The notes: generated by a model not told the origin, from the sequence alone. A DNA stretch of 64,000 bases from Paenibacillus tyrphae (GCF_027925525.1 NZ_BSDJ01000026.1:42271-106270), one strand, 5' to 3'. Positions 25,854 to 34,027 are shown, counted from the stretch's first letter. Translations and numbers: made by a program.

Positions 25854-27212
25854 CTAACTATTCCGCCTAGACAACATAACGAAGAGGGTACCGCCAAACG
25901 CCACAAGCGCCATAAAAATCAGCATCATGTTGCTATAAAGCGCAGCCGTTTGACTCGTTACAGTCCCGACAAGCGGAGAGTCCAGCCACGGCTTCGTCAG
26001 CAGTCCGCCCACACCGGCAATGCCGATCCCTTCCGCAAGGAAGCAGGCGAAGTTGAGCATGCCCATACCTGAGCCCGCTTCATTCTCTTCCAGCGTACTG
26101 GCGACACTTGCGGAAACGGCGGTTTTGACAAACGACAGGCCGCCAAACGTCAGAATCACCGAAGCCGCGATAAACCACGGCGCCCGGTCCGTATAGAACA
26201 GGACGACCAGAAAACCGGCGACAATCATGCTTAATCCGGTCAGCATCGCGGCGTTATGGCCCCAGCGGTCGGCCAGCATCCCGCCAAGCATCCCGAACAA
26301 AATGACGCTCAAGGTGCCGGGGAACAGAATGGCGCTTCCAATGAGACCGGTCGGCATCTCGTACACCGCTCTCATCAGATAAGGCACCATGGAAAAAAAG
26401 CCGGCGACCGTGCCGAGAAGCAAGGCGCCTAGGATCACACCAACAAGATACGTTTTCTTCCGGAACAGGAACGGCTCCAGGAACGGATCCCGGTGCCGAC
26501 GGATATGAAGAGCGAGAAGCGCAAACAGAACCAGACTTGCAGTCAGATAAATCCAATGATACAGCGTCGTAAACAACGCAAACGACAGAATGCCCGCGGA
26601 CAACAGTACCGCTCCGGTCATGTCGAATGCTTTTGTCTCTGTCGTCTCGTCAGGCAGCGTCCGAAGGACGAACGGCAGGGCCAGCAGCGACAGCAGCGGC
26701 AGTGCAAACAACAGCGACCAATGCATATAGCCGGATACCGCGCCTCCGATGACCGGACCGAGACCCTCGCCAAAGGCGACAACAGAACCGATCAGGCCGA
26801 AAGCTTTGCCCTGTTTTCCCGGTTCGACAACCTTGACGATCATCACCATAATGAGCGACGGAATGGCCGAAGCCCCGATTCCCTGCAAAAAACGCGCGGC
26901 CAGCACGCCCGGATACCAGGCATGACCCAACAGGCCGGCCACCGAACCGAAACCGTAGGTCAGCATACCGAACAACAGCAGCTTTCGCATGCCTGTATGT
27001 TCCGATATTTTGCCGTACACGGCGACGCCGATCGCGAAAGAAAGCGAAAAGCAGGTGTTGGTCCAATTGGCCGCCGACGGTGCAATATGGAAATACGCGG
27101 CAATGTCCGGCAACGAAACGTTAAACATAGTTTCGTTCATAACGCTGAAAAATGTCAATATGCTCAACCACAGGATGAAACGCGACGCGTGAACTTCATT
27201 TCGGTGTTGCAC
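25854..27212 (-). CDS. Tet(L)/Tet(K)-like MFS drug/proton antiporter
   Basis: 452 residues with 14 predicted membrane helices, the DHA2 layout and length of Tet(L)/Tet(K). From memory of Tet(L), strong resemblance runs throughout: SFFSVMNETMFNVSLPDIAAYF, AVYGKISEHTGMRKLLLFG (motif A), FGLIGSVVAFGEGLGPVIGG (motif C), GTVAGFFSMVPYLM, ILFPGTLSVILFG, GGLSFVKTA and GMGMLNFACFLAEG. Tet(L) exports a tetracycline-divalent metal complex in exchange for protons and also exchanges Na+/K+. GTG start 27212 with AAAGGGG upstream, partly in a hairpin. A 20-codon leader peptide precedes it, as in tet(L). Resistance is not proven; a chromosomal homologue may serve mainly ion homeostasis. Confidence 0.9.
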   Translation of the reverse strand: MQHRNEVHASRFILWLSILTFFSVMNETMFNVSLPDIAAYFHIAPSAANWTNTCFSLSFAIGVAVYGKISEHTGMRKLLLFGMLTYGFGSVAGLLGHAWYPGVLAARFLQGIGASAIPSLIMVMIVKVVEPGKQGKAFGLIGSVVAFGEGLGPVIGGAVSGYMHWSLLFALPLLSLLALPFVLRTLPDETTETKAFDMTGAVLLSAGILSFALFTTLYHWIYLTASLVLFALLALHIRRHRDPFLEPFLFRKKTYLVGVILGALLLGTVAGFFSMVPYLMRAVYEMPTGLIGSAILFPGTLSVILFGMLGGMLADRWGHNAAMLTGLSMIVAGFLVVLFYTDRAPWFIAASVILTFGGLSFVKTAVSASVASTLEENEAGSGMGMLNFACFLAEGIGIAGVGGLLTKPWLDSPLVGTVTSQTAALYSNMMLIFMALVAFGGTLFVMLSRRNS

Positions 27213-27222
27213 TTGAATATTA

Positions 27223-27240
27223 CCCCTTTAAAGGAAGGGG
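27223..27240 (-). promoter_or_regulatory. Hairpin sequestering the pump ribosome site
   Basis: On the minus-strand transcript CCCCTT-CCTTTA-AAGGGG folds over the AAAGGGG ribosome site of the pump. A 7-nt stretch in the leader ORF (AGGGGAA, 27271-27277) can instead pair with TTCCCCT (27236-27242), giving mutually exclusive structures. Confidence 0.55.
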
Positions 27241-27249
27241 AATCGCAGT

Positions 27250-27312
27250 TTATAGGGTCAATGATGCGCCTTCCCCTAAATGTTGTACCCTTGCGAGATT
27301 GTTTTGCCGCAT
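27250..27312 (-). CDS. 20-residue leader peptide of the Tet(L)-like gene
   Basis: ATG 27312 to TAA 27250, with CTGGAGG upstream at good spacing. The peptide begins MRQNN and ends RVQHLGEGASLTL. Known tet(L)/tet(K) leaders are also 20 residues and end in RVQLKEG...SLTL, so length, position and C-terminal sequence all agree. In tet(L) leader translation controls access to the pump ribosome site when tetracycline slows the ribosome. It is too short for ordinary gene finders. 38 bp separate its stop from the pump start. Confidence 0.85.
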   Translation of the reverse strand: MRQNNLARVQHLGEGASLTL

Positions 27313-27361
27313 GATCTGCTACGCCTCCAGATTAGTAAAAATGAGAAAATAAACCAACCCG

Positions 27362-27370
27362 ATTATATCA
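27362..27370 (-). promoter_or_regulatory. Extended -10 promoter of leader and pump
   Basis: On the minus strand TGA-TATAAT, a perfect extended -10 (TATAAT = 27367-27362); the -35 (TTACGT-like) is poor. Predicted start is near 27355, about 40 nt before the leader ATG. Confidence 0.7.
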
Positions 27371-27400
27371 CATCCGATGAAAGGACGTAAGCGTCATGCA

Positions 27401-27430
27401 TTGGAATCATACGTAAAATGCGTATATACT
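27401..27430 (+). promoter_or_regulatory. Promoter of the ribosomal protection gene with spacer dyad
   Basis: TTGGAA (27401-27406), 18-bp spacer, TATACT (27425-27430). The spacer contains ATACG-N7-CGTAT (27409-27425), a dyad placed where a MerR-type activator or a repressor could bind. It is back to back with the pump promoter. Confidence 0.6.
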
Positions 27431-27461
27431 GAAGTTAATACTATAGATTGGAGTGATCGGA

Positions 27462-27587
27462 ATGCGGCAACTTAACCACATTCGAAAGGAGAATAACATG
27501 AACGGAGAAAAGAGGATTTTAACGCATGCATACTATGAATATAGGGATTCTGGCGCACGTCGACGCTGGAAAGACAAGTCTGGCTGA
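27462..27587 (+). CDS. Leader ORF overlapping the start of the ribosomal protection gene
   Basis: 41 codons from ATG 27462 (GGAG 8 nt upstream), with an internal in-frame ATG 27498 that has its own strong AAAGGAG. Starts MRQLNHIRKENN, rich in Lys/Arg, and ends 62 bp inside the protection protein gene in another frame. Such an overlap would couple ribosome passage on the leader with initiation at 27526. No homologue recognised; its reality rests on the ribosome sites and its place just after the promoter. Confidence 0.45.
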   Translation: MRQLNHIRKENNMNGEKRILTHAYYEYRDSGARRRWKDKSG

Positions 27588-29505
27588 GCGTATCTTATAT
27601 GAGACGAAAGTTATTGACGAGCTGGGTAGGGTAGATCAAGGAAATACGCAGATGGATGCCATGGAGCTGGAACGGAAAAGAGGCATCACGATTAAAGCAT
27701 CTGTCGTTTCTTTTGATCTCCATGGGTTAAAAGTGAATTTGATCGATACGCCGGGCCATGCGGATTTTATCGCGGAAGTGGAGCGGTCGCTGAGTGTTCT
27801 GGACGGCGTTATACTGGTTGTTTCGGCTGTGGAAGGCGTGCAGGCGCAGACCAAAATTCTGTTTTCCGTCCTGAAGAAAATGGGACTTCCCACGATCTTG
27901 TTCGTGAACAAAATTGATCGTCTGGGCGCGCAATCTGACATGGTGATTGAACAAATCCGCGAAAAGCTGACACTGAACGCGTTTCCTCTGTGTCAGGTCG
28001 AACATGCAGGCATGAAGAATGCGTCTGTTGTTGAACACCGTTTCGATTGGGCTGCGGACCCCGATTTTATGGAACGATGCATCGAGCTTGCGGCAGCGCA
28101 TGACGAGCAGGTGCTGGAAGCTTATGTAAACGGCGAAGCCGTGACGGCAGGGCAAGTGAAAGAGGCATTCGGAAAGCAAGTAAGGCAAGCGAACATCTAC
28201 CCGGTTTATTTCGGGTCCGCCATGACGGGCGTGGGCGTGTCCGGCCTGCTCGCCGGTGTGACCCAATGGTTTCCGGTGAATATACATGCCGAGGGAGAGC
28301 CGTTGTCGGGGGTCGTATTTAAGCTTGAAAAAGAACCGTCCGGCGAAAAGATCGCTTATGTCAGACTGTTCTCAGGCGGTTTAAACATGAGAGAACAAGT
28401 GAAGCTGCAGCGGAAAAACGGGCAGAGCGAATTCGAAGCGCGTACCTGCAAAATCAAAAAGCTTCATGCCTTGATAAACGGAAAGGCGGTTCCCGCCGCC
28501 AAGGTAACCTCAGGGGATTTAGGCAAAGTATGGGGGCTGGAGGACGTCCGGATCGGGGATGTCGTCGGTGAGCAGTCTCATCTAATCAAGCATTTTAGCT
28601 TCGCAGTCCCACAAATGGAGACGCGAATTGAAGCGTCGGAACCGAGCAAGGACCACCTGCTGTACAAGGCGCTTATCAGCCTGTCGGAGGAAGATCCGTT
28701 AATCCAAGTGCTGAAAAATGATGTTCATCAAGAGCTTTATATCCGTATTTTTGGCGAAGTGCAAAAAGAAGTGATCGAAGCGGCCTTGAAGGAACAGTAC
28801 GATTTGGAAGTCAGGTTTTCGGAGACTAGAACGGTTTGCTTGGAAAAACCGGCTGGAACGGGTCAGGCGCTGGAGATCATCGCGGAGGGCGATAATCCTT
28901 TTTATGCGACCGTGGGGTTTAGAGTTGAGCCAGGCTTGCCCGGAAGCGGAGTCGCCTACGCTTTGGAGGTTGAGTTGGGCTCGCTGCCGTTGCCCTTTCA
29001 CAAAGCCATTAAGGAGACGGTCTTCCAAACCTTGAAACAAGGGCTGTACGGCTGGGAGGTTACCGACATCGTTGTGACCCTGACTCATACCGGTTATTTC
29101 AGTCCGGTATCGACAGCGGGCGACTTTAGAAGGCTGGCTCCACTTGTATTGATGGAGGCGCTGGCGCAGGCCGGTACGGATGTTTATGAGCCTATTCATG
29201 CGTTTGAGTTAACGATGCCCGCCGCTATGATGAGCAAAGCGATCTACAAATTATCCGCGATCCAAGCGGTGGTGCACGAAACGGCTATGCATAACGGGTT
29301 GTGTCTTATAACAGGCACCCTTCCTGTAGCCGCAACGGAGAGCTTCAAGAGAAGCTTGCATGCGTTTACCCAAGGGGAAGGCTTCGTGCTCGTCGAACCG
29401 GCCGGATTCGTAAGAATGCATGGCGACGTGCCGACAAGAGCGCGGACCGATTACAATCCGTTAAACCGGAATGAATATTTGCTTCACGTTCTGCGCGCTT
29501 ATTAA
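27526..29505 (+). CDS. Tetracycline-resistance ribosomal protection protein (Tet(M)/TetB(P) family GTPase)
   Basis: 659 residues, an EF-G-like translational GTPase of the Tet family length. G1 AHVDAGKT, G2 RGIT, G3 DTPGH, G4 NKID. The N-terminus MNIGILAHVDAGKTSLAERILYET and DGVILVVSAVEGVQAQTKILF follow Tet(M)/TetB(P). Domain IV has YFSPVSTAGDFRRLAPLVL, matching the SPVSTPADFR loop of Tet(M) that reaches the decoding site and displaces tetracycline; EF-G differs here. Cytosolic, acts on the ribosome. ATG 27526 has AAGAGGA 9 nt upstream. Divergent from the Tet(L)-like pump, so both classic mechanisms sit together. Not close enough to any one named class for me to assign a letter. Confidence 0.9.
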   Translation: MHTMNIGILAHVDAGKTSLAERILYETKVIDELGRVDQGNTQMDAMELERKRGITIKASVVSFDLHGLKVNLIDTPGHADFIAEVERSLSVLDGVILVVSAVEGVQAQTKILFSVLKKMGLPTILFVNKIDRLGAQSDMVIEQIREKLTLNAFPLCQVEHAGMKNASVVEHRFDWAADPDFMERCIELAAAHDEQVLEAYVNGEAVTAGQVKEAFGKQVRQANIYPVYFGSAMTGVGVSGLLAGVTQWFPVNIHAEGEPLSGVVFKLEKEPSGEKIAYVRLFSGGLNMREQVKLQRKNGQSEFEARTCKIKKLHALINGKAVPAAKVTSGDLGKVWGLEDVRIGDVVGEQSHLIKHFSFAVPQMETRIEASEPSKDHLLYKALISLSEEDPLIQVLKNDVHQELYIRIFGEVQKEVIEAALKEQYDLEVRFSETRTVCLEKPAGTGQALEIIAEGDNPFYATVGFRVEPGLPGSGVAYALEVELGSLPLPFHKAIKETVFQTLKQGLYGWEVTDIVVTLTHTGYFSPVSTAGDFRRLAPLVLMEALAQAGTDVYEPIHAFELTMPAAMMSKAIYKLSAIQAVVHETAMHNGLCLITGTLPVAATESFKRSLHAFTQGEGFVLVEPAGFVRMHGDVPTRARTDYNPLNRNEYLLHVLRAY

Positions 29506-29515
29506 GGCCAGTGCT

Positions 29516-29552
29516 AAACCCGGCAGGAGTTGAAAGCTCCGGCCGGGTTTTT
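29516..29552 (+). terminator. Terminator of the ribosomal protection gene
   Basis: AAACCCGGC (29516-29524) with GCCGGGTTT (29542-29550), inner GGAG/CTCC pairs, then TTC. Strong stem, short T-tract. Confidence 0.85.
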
Positions 29553-29721
29553 CGCTGGCGACAGTTACCTTTATAACACATTCTAGCGTACAGCGGGCCT
29601 ATTGCCTGGTCCTGCCGCTGGCCGTCAACGCCGGAGCGCCGCTCCTTCTGTCATGGGATAGCCGCAGTCAAAACTGCCGTTTCCCAGGCGAAGGGGCGGC
29701 GGTTTGTTTTCATGGGCAAAT

Positions 29722-29782
29722 AGAGGAACGGCGATGCGTTAATAGGGGCTTTGGAATAACGGTACAGTTCCTCTAAGTTCGC
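29722..29782. repeat. Degenerate relative of the dispersed repeat, copy D
   Basis: ATAGAGGAAC (left) and GTTCCTCTAA (right) are inverted arms, with GGCGATGCGTTAA resembling the CAGATGCGCTAA block of copies A and B. Confidence 0.45.
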
Positions 29783-29898
29783 GAACTTCACCGACGCAGT
29801 CAACAGTAAAAAGGCAGCGGGTACAGCCCGGTCCGGGTTCACCGGCGGACCAGCATGGTAATGAAGAACATAGAAACGGATAGAGAGGAGCCGGGGGA

Positions 29899-30609
29899 AT
29901 GGGCTTTCTTTTCATTTTGATCTATTTTGTCTTGATTTTTATCGTGCTGGAAATTGCCGTCATGCTGCTGATCGTCACCGGTCTCGATAGCGAAATCGCC
30001 CGCTTCCAAGCGGTCTCCATGCTGACCTCCACCGGGTTTACCACCAAGGAGTCGGAGCTGATCCTGCGGCATCCCGTCCGGCGTAAGATCGGCGTATTTC
30101 TCATCTTGTTCGGGGTGTTCTCGCTCGCGGTGATGATCTCCACACTCAGCAACCTATTGGCTCAAAGTTTCCGCGTGCCGCAGCTGACAGGCGTGACGTT
30201 AGGGTTTGGCGTCGTTTTGCTGGCAACGAAAAACAAGCGTATCGTCAACAGCTTGAAGCGGCGGTTCCACAAGCATCTCAAGCAGGAATTCGAGCTGCAC
30301 GAGCTGCCGATCGAGGAAGTGTTGTATTTTACAGGCAGCGATTTATTCACGGGCATTTCGATCTGTAAGGGGTCCGCTATGGCGGGGCGCGGCTTCCGCG
30401 ACGTCTGTTGTCCGGAGGAGGACATCAACGTCTTGTTCGTACAGAGAGGGGAAACGAAAATCCGCAGCGGATGTCTGCAGCTGTCCCTTCAAGAGGGGGA
30501 TATCTTATTCGTATACGGCGATAAGGAAGCGATCGAACAAATGTTCCGCCGCGAACTCGACGCCATGCGTCAAGAGGAGGGGAATGAGAAGCATGTCACC
30601 GAGCTGTGA
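29899..30609 (+). CDS. Membrane protein with C-terminal TrkA-C (RCK-C) domain
   Basis: 236 residues. Membrane segments at about 1-28, 62-86 and 93-109, then a basic linker and a cytosolic TrkA-C-like domain at about 145-225 (LYFTGSDLFTGISICKGSAMAGRGFRDVCCPEEDINVLFVQRGE, LQEGDILFVYG). TrkA-C domains bind ligands such as c-di-AMP or ATP in K+ transport systems, so an ion transport or gating role is plausible, but no full channel or transporter fold is present. A TSTGFTTKESELI segment between helices is conserved-looking. Next to the tetracycline locus but separated by a terminator. Function unknown. Confidence 0.7.
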   Translation: MGFLFILIYFVLIFIVLEIAVMLLIVTGLDSEIARFQAVSMLTSTGFTTKESELILRHPVRRKIGVFLILFGVFSLAVMISTLSNLLAQSFRVPQLTGVTLGFGVVLLATKNKRIVNSLKRRFHKHLKQEFELHELPIEEVLYFTGSDLFTGISICKGSAMAGRGFRDVCCPEEDINVLFVQRGETKIRSGCLQLSLQEGDILFVYGDKEAIEQMFRRELDAMRQEEGNEKHVTEL

Positions 30610-30718
30610 ACCGCTTTTCGTCAAACTTTTTACGAAAATTTAATCTCCTAATCTTTTACAAAATGGTAAAATAGATTTGGGCAGTATGCCCCAATATAGA
30701 AAATACTGGAGGTAACTG

Positions 30719-32296
30719 ATGAGATCCTTTAAAGCTGTTCTTGCAAAATCGGCACTGGCGTTTTCGCTGCTCCTTCCGCTGCCGGGATGGATCGGGGATG
30801 CGCCGAAGGCGCTGGCGGAAGGGCCGACGGACCCTGCCCCGTTCCTTAATCCTACGGTTGTGAACGAAAATGCGGGCAAAAAGATTTTGTTCGACAATAC
30901 GCACGGCCAGACGGCGGGGGCCGCAGATTGGGTTATTGACGGGGGGTTCTCGGATTTCGCCAATGCGCTCGCGAACAATGGCTACTACGTCAAGGAGCTT
31001 CGCAAAACGACGCCGATCACGCTGAGCGACTTGAGCAGCTACGACGTGTTCGTGGTCGGAGAGGCCAACATTCCTTACAAAACAAGCGAGCAGGACGCGA
31101 TGACGCAGTATGTCCGGAATGGCGGCAGCATTTTTTTCATCGCCGACCATTATAATGCGGACCGCAACAAAAACCGCTGGGATGCCTCCGAGGTGATGAA
31201 CGGCTACCGGCGGGGAGCCTGGACCGATCCGGCGAAAGGCATGAGCACCGAAGAGCGCGCTTCCGACGCAATGCAAGGCGTGGCCAGCTCGGATTGGCTC
31301 GCCACGAATTTTGGCGTCCGTTTCCGGTACAATGCGCTGGGAAACGTTACGGCCAACCAGATCGTTTCGCCTAATCAGGCGTTCGGCATTACCCAAGGCG
31401 TCTCGGCGGTCGCGATGCATGCCGGTTCGACTCTTGCCATCATCGATCCTCTTAAGGCAAAAGGCATCGTATACCTGCCGCAAACCAGCGCCGCTTGGCC
31501 GAATGCGGTGGATCAAGGCGTATATAACGGCGGCGGGACGGCGGAAGGGCCGTACGCGGCTGTCGCCAAAGTGGCTGCCGGCAAGGCGGCGTTCATCGGC
31601 GATTCGTCGCCGGTTGAGGATGCCACGCCGAAATACCGCCGCGAAGAAACGGGACAAGCCAAAACGACTTACGACGGCTTCAAGGAGCAGGACGACGGCA
31701 AGCTGCTGGTGAATATCGTAAACTGGCTTGCCAAAAAAGAAAGCTACACACAGCTGAGTCAAGTCCCGAACTTGCAGCTGGACCAACCGACTGCGCTGCT
31801 GCCGTTCGAAAACCCGGCTAGCTCGACCGAGCCGAAGCCGGAGCCGTGGGCGACGCCGGCGGCCGGGTATAAATGGTGGGACCGTTCGACGTTCAAGCCG
31901 GGGTCGTACGGCACCGGAGCGGTGGTCGGCAATCCGGCGTACAGCTTCGTCAAGCAGGAGCCGCTCCCGAACGCTGAAGAGTTTCAGATTCGTGTCGTCG
32001 TGGACAACTTGGCTCCGGGGACGACGGTGTCGAACTTTAGCCTAGGCATTTATGTATCCGGCGGGACCCAAGTGGCGAAGATCCGCAATGCGGACGGCTC
32101 GTGGCCGTCGGGCTACGGCTACAGCTCGAATTTCTCGCTTACGGCCAACAGTCAAGGAAAGGCTACGACAGATTTGACGGTTCAGATCAAGCCGGGAACG
32201 AGCGGTTCGGCCAACCTCCGGCTCAAACAATCGGGCAACAACTTGAAGACGGAGGCTGTCACCATCTCGAATGTACCTGCACAGCCGCTGCCCTAA
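30719..32296 (+). CDS. Secreted protein with GIFT/DUF4350-like N-terminal domain
   Basis: 525 residues. Signal peptide to about residue 34 (hydrophobic core SALAFSLLLPLPGWI, ALAEG site). The N-terminal domain starts KKILFDNTHGQTAGAADWVIDGGFSDFANALANNGYYV and contains SSYDVFVVGEANIPY and VRNGGSIFFIADHYNADRN, the layout of glutamine-amidotransferase-like (GIFT/DUF4350) domains that usually lack catalysis. After residue 365 a linker leads to a beta-rich C-terminal domain (FQIRVVVDNLAPGTTVSNFSLGIYVSGG), possibly carbohydrate- or wall-binding. Function unknown. ATG 30719 after GGAGG. Bidirectional terminator downstream. Confidence 0.75.
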   Translation: MRSFKAVLAKSALAFSLLLPLPGWIGDAPKALAEGPTDPAPFLNPTVVNENAGKKILFDNTHGQTAGAADWVIDGGFSDFANALANNGYYVKELRKTTPITLSDLSSYDVFVVGEANIPYKTSEQDAMTQYVRNGGSIFFIADHYNADRNKNRWDASEVMNGYRRGAWTDPAKGMSTEERASDAMQGVASSDWLATNFGVRFRYNALGNVTANQIVSPNQAFGITQGVSAVAMHAGSTLAIIDPLKAKGIVYLPQTSAAWPNAVDQGVYNGGGTAEGPYAAVAKVAAGKAAFIGDSSPVEDATPKYRREETGQAKTTYDGFKEQDDGKLLVNIVNWLAKKESYTQLSQVPNLQLDQPTALLPFENPASSTEPKPEPWATPAAGYKWWDRSTFKPGSYGTGAVVGNPAYSFVKQEPLPNAEEFQIRVVVDNLAPGTTVSNFSLGIYVSGGTQVAKIRNADGSWPSGYGYSSNFSLTANSQGKATTDLTVQIKPGTSGSANLRLKQSGNNLKTEAVTISNVPAQPLP

Positions 32297-32344
32297 AGCT
32301 TGGCGTTCACACAGCCTAACCGAACGTAACGGTTTCCGATGAAA

Positions 32345-32408
32345 AAACAAAGCACTCTTCGCCAGCCGGCGGCGCCATGCGCGTCGTACGGGACGAAGAG
32401 TGCTTTTT
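32345..32408. terminator. Bidirectional terminator between convergent genes
   Basis: AAAGCACTCTTCG (32349-32361) and CGAAGAGTGCTTT (32394-32406): perfect 13-bp stem with a 32-nt loop, T-tract on the plus strand and T-rich tail on the minus strand. Confidence 0.88.
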
Positions 32409-32410
32409 GG

Positions 32411-33112
32411 TTAGGAAACGGCGTGCTTTTCCGCTTCTTTTTTGGCGTGTTCGCGTTCCTGCCTCCGGCCGGCCAGCTTGCCGACGACGACAACCACCGC
32501 AGCCAGTGCGATTGGCAGCACGTAATGACCGGCAGGGAAGCTTGTCTCGATCCAATGACCGACGGCTTTGTCGCCAAGCGTCATTTCCCCCGCAGTATAG
32601 CCTAGTAGTGCCGCTCCGAGCAGAACGATGATAGGAAAACGGTTCATGAGGCGCATCAGCAGCTGGCTTCCCCAGACAATCAGCGGGATGCTGATAGCCA
32701 GTCCCACTACGATTAACAGCAGGTTTCCGCCAGCGGCACCCGCTACCGCAAGCACGTTGTCGAGACTCATAACCAGATCGGCGACGATGATCGTCTGGAT
32801 CGCTTCTCCGATCTTGCTGCTGGATTTCAAGGCTTCGGCGTTATCTTCGCCCTTCAACAATTTCACAGCGATATATAGGAGCAGCAGCGCTCCGGCCACT
32901 TGTACGAACGGAACTTTCAGCAGCCAGACGGCTACGAAGGTGAGGACGATCCGCAGCAAAATCGCTCCGAAACTCCCCCAGAATATAGCTTTTTTCTGTT
33001 GCTCCGCCGGCAAATTGCGGCAGGCCAAAGCGATGACGACGGCATTGTCTCCGCTAAGCACGATGTTGATCAGAATTAATTTTAGCAGCCCGACTAGCAG
33101 ATCGCCTTCCAT
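32411..33112 (-). CDS. TerC-family integral membrane protein (YjbE-like)
   Basis: 233 residues from ATG 33112, preceded by AAAGGAG; upstream codons to 33145 are unlikely. Seven or so helices with the TerC hallmarks LSGDNAVVIALA near the N-terminus and ADLVMSLDNVLAVAGAA in the middle (paired Asp-Asn motifs), tail EREHAKKEAEKHA cytosolic. TerC proteins of Bacilli (YceF, YkoY, YjbE group) are linked to manganese export and metalation of secreted enzymes. No yybP-ykoY riboswitch was seen in the short leader. Confidence 0.88.
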   Translation of the reverse strand: MEGDLLVGLLKLILINIVLSGDNAVVIALACRNLPAEQQKKAIFWGSFGAILLRIVLTFVAVWLLKVPFVQVAGALLLLYIAVKLLKGEDNAEALKSSSKIGEAIQTIIVADLVMSLDNVLAVAGAAGGNLLLIVVGLAISIPLIVWGSQLLMRLMNRFPIIVLLGAALLGYTAGEMTLGDKAVGHWIETSFPAGHYVLPIALAAVVVVVGKLAGRRQEREHAKKEAEKHAVS

Positions 33113-33416
33113 TCGCAGACTCCTTTCACATGCCTCAGTTTGCAATGCTTGAACTTGTCCATCATACTACAAATTTATTTAATACGAAATAATTTAATAT
33201 ACAAAAGAACAAGCAGCGTCGTAAGCCGTCCCCCAAAAACCTGAATAAAAACCAAAAACAAATGAGAATATTCCATGTTCGGGTGTTTCCGTTTCCATAT
33301 ATAATTTAGGCGAGATTTATAAGCCGGCTGCATAAGAGAGGGGCGAAGCGATGAGGGGCAAATACAAAAAAAGGACCGGGCTTCCTCGGAAGAAGCACCG
33401 ATCCTTATTCGCTGCC
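33113..33416. other. 304-bp intergenic region upstream of terC
   Basis: AT-rich promoter region of the leftward terC gene; includes the terminator of clpP. No gene seen. Confidence 0.5.
33366..33406 (-). terminator. Terminator of the HTH-clpP operon
   Basis: On the minus strand AAGGATCGGTGCTTC pairs with GAAGCCCGGTCCTT, 7-nt loop, then seven T residues. Confidence 0.88.
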
Positions 33417-33995
33417 TTAAGGCTGCATGACCTTGTCGATCAAGCCGTAGGTCACCGCATCGTCCGCGGACAGGAAGTAATCGCGGTCCATATCCCGCGC
33501 CACCTTCTCCAGCGGCTGGCCCGAGCGCTCGGAGACGATCCGGTTCAGCCGGTCCCGGGTATCGAGGATGCGGTCGGCGTGAATTTTCATATCGGACGCC
33601 TGCCCCTTCATCCCACCCCATGGCTGATGAATCATGACCTCGGCGTTAGGCAGCGCATACCGCTTGCCTTTGGCTCCGGCGACGAGCAGAACGGCGGCGA
33701 AGGAGGCGGCGAAGCCTACGCAGATGGTCGACACGTCGGGTTTGATGAACTGCATCGTATCGTAAATCGCGAAGCCTGCGGTGGTCGAACCGCCGGGCGA
33801 ATTGATGTAAAGATGAATGTCTTTTTCAGGGTCTTCCGCCGACAGCAGCAGCAGTTGAGCCGTGATCGAGTTGGCGACTTGATCGTCGATCTCGCTTCCG
33901 AGAAAGACGATGCGGTCTTTCAGCAAGCGGGAGTAAATATCGTAGGAACGCTCCCCGCGGCCGGTTTGTTCCACGACGACCGGTACATAGTTCAT
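33417..33995 (-). CDS. clpP: ClpP-type serine peptidase (paralog)
   Basis: 192 residues from ATG 33995, with AAGGAGG upstream; the frame is open further but has no other ribosome site. Clp protease fold: DRIVFLGSEIDDQVANSITAQLLLLSAEDPEKDIHLYINSPGGSTTAGFAIYDTM; nucleophile in FAASFAAVLL (canonical MAASMGAFLL), His in MIHQPWGG, Asp in DRDYFLSADDAVTYGLIDKV. So the triad is intact. ClpP forms tetradecamers that degrade proteins delivered by ClpX, ClpC or ClpE. It is last in a three-gene operon behind an ArsR-type HTH gene and a small protein ending ALAA, not the usual solitary housekeeping clpP context, so probably a second, regulated ClpP. Confidence 0.92.
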   Translation of the reverse strand: MNYVPVVVEQTGRGERSYDIYSRLLKDRIVFLGSEIDDQVANSITAQLLLLSAEDPEKDIHLYINSPGGSTTAGFAIYDTMQFIKPDVSTICVGFAASFAAVLLVAGAKGKRYALPNAEVMIHQPWGGMKGQASDMKIHADRILDTRDRLNRIVSERSGQPLEKVARDMDRDYFLSADDAVTYGLIDKVMQP

Positions 33996-34027
33996 GCTTG
34001 ATGCCCTCCTTGTGTGGCTCAGACCGC

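Larger units (their letters stand above)
29506..29898. other. 393-bp intergenic region
   Basis: Contains the terminator above and a degenerate repeat fragment (29722-29782) with AGAGGAACGGCGATGCGTTAA and AGTTCCTCTAAG blocks. No gene recognised. Confidence 0.6.

Noticed and set aside
33113..33416. yybP-ykoY manganese riboswitch upstream of terC
   Set aside because: TerC genes often carry it, but the leader here is AT-rich and lacks the conserved GGGGAGUA/GAGACC blocks.
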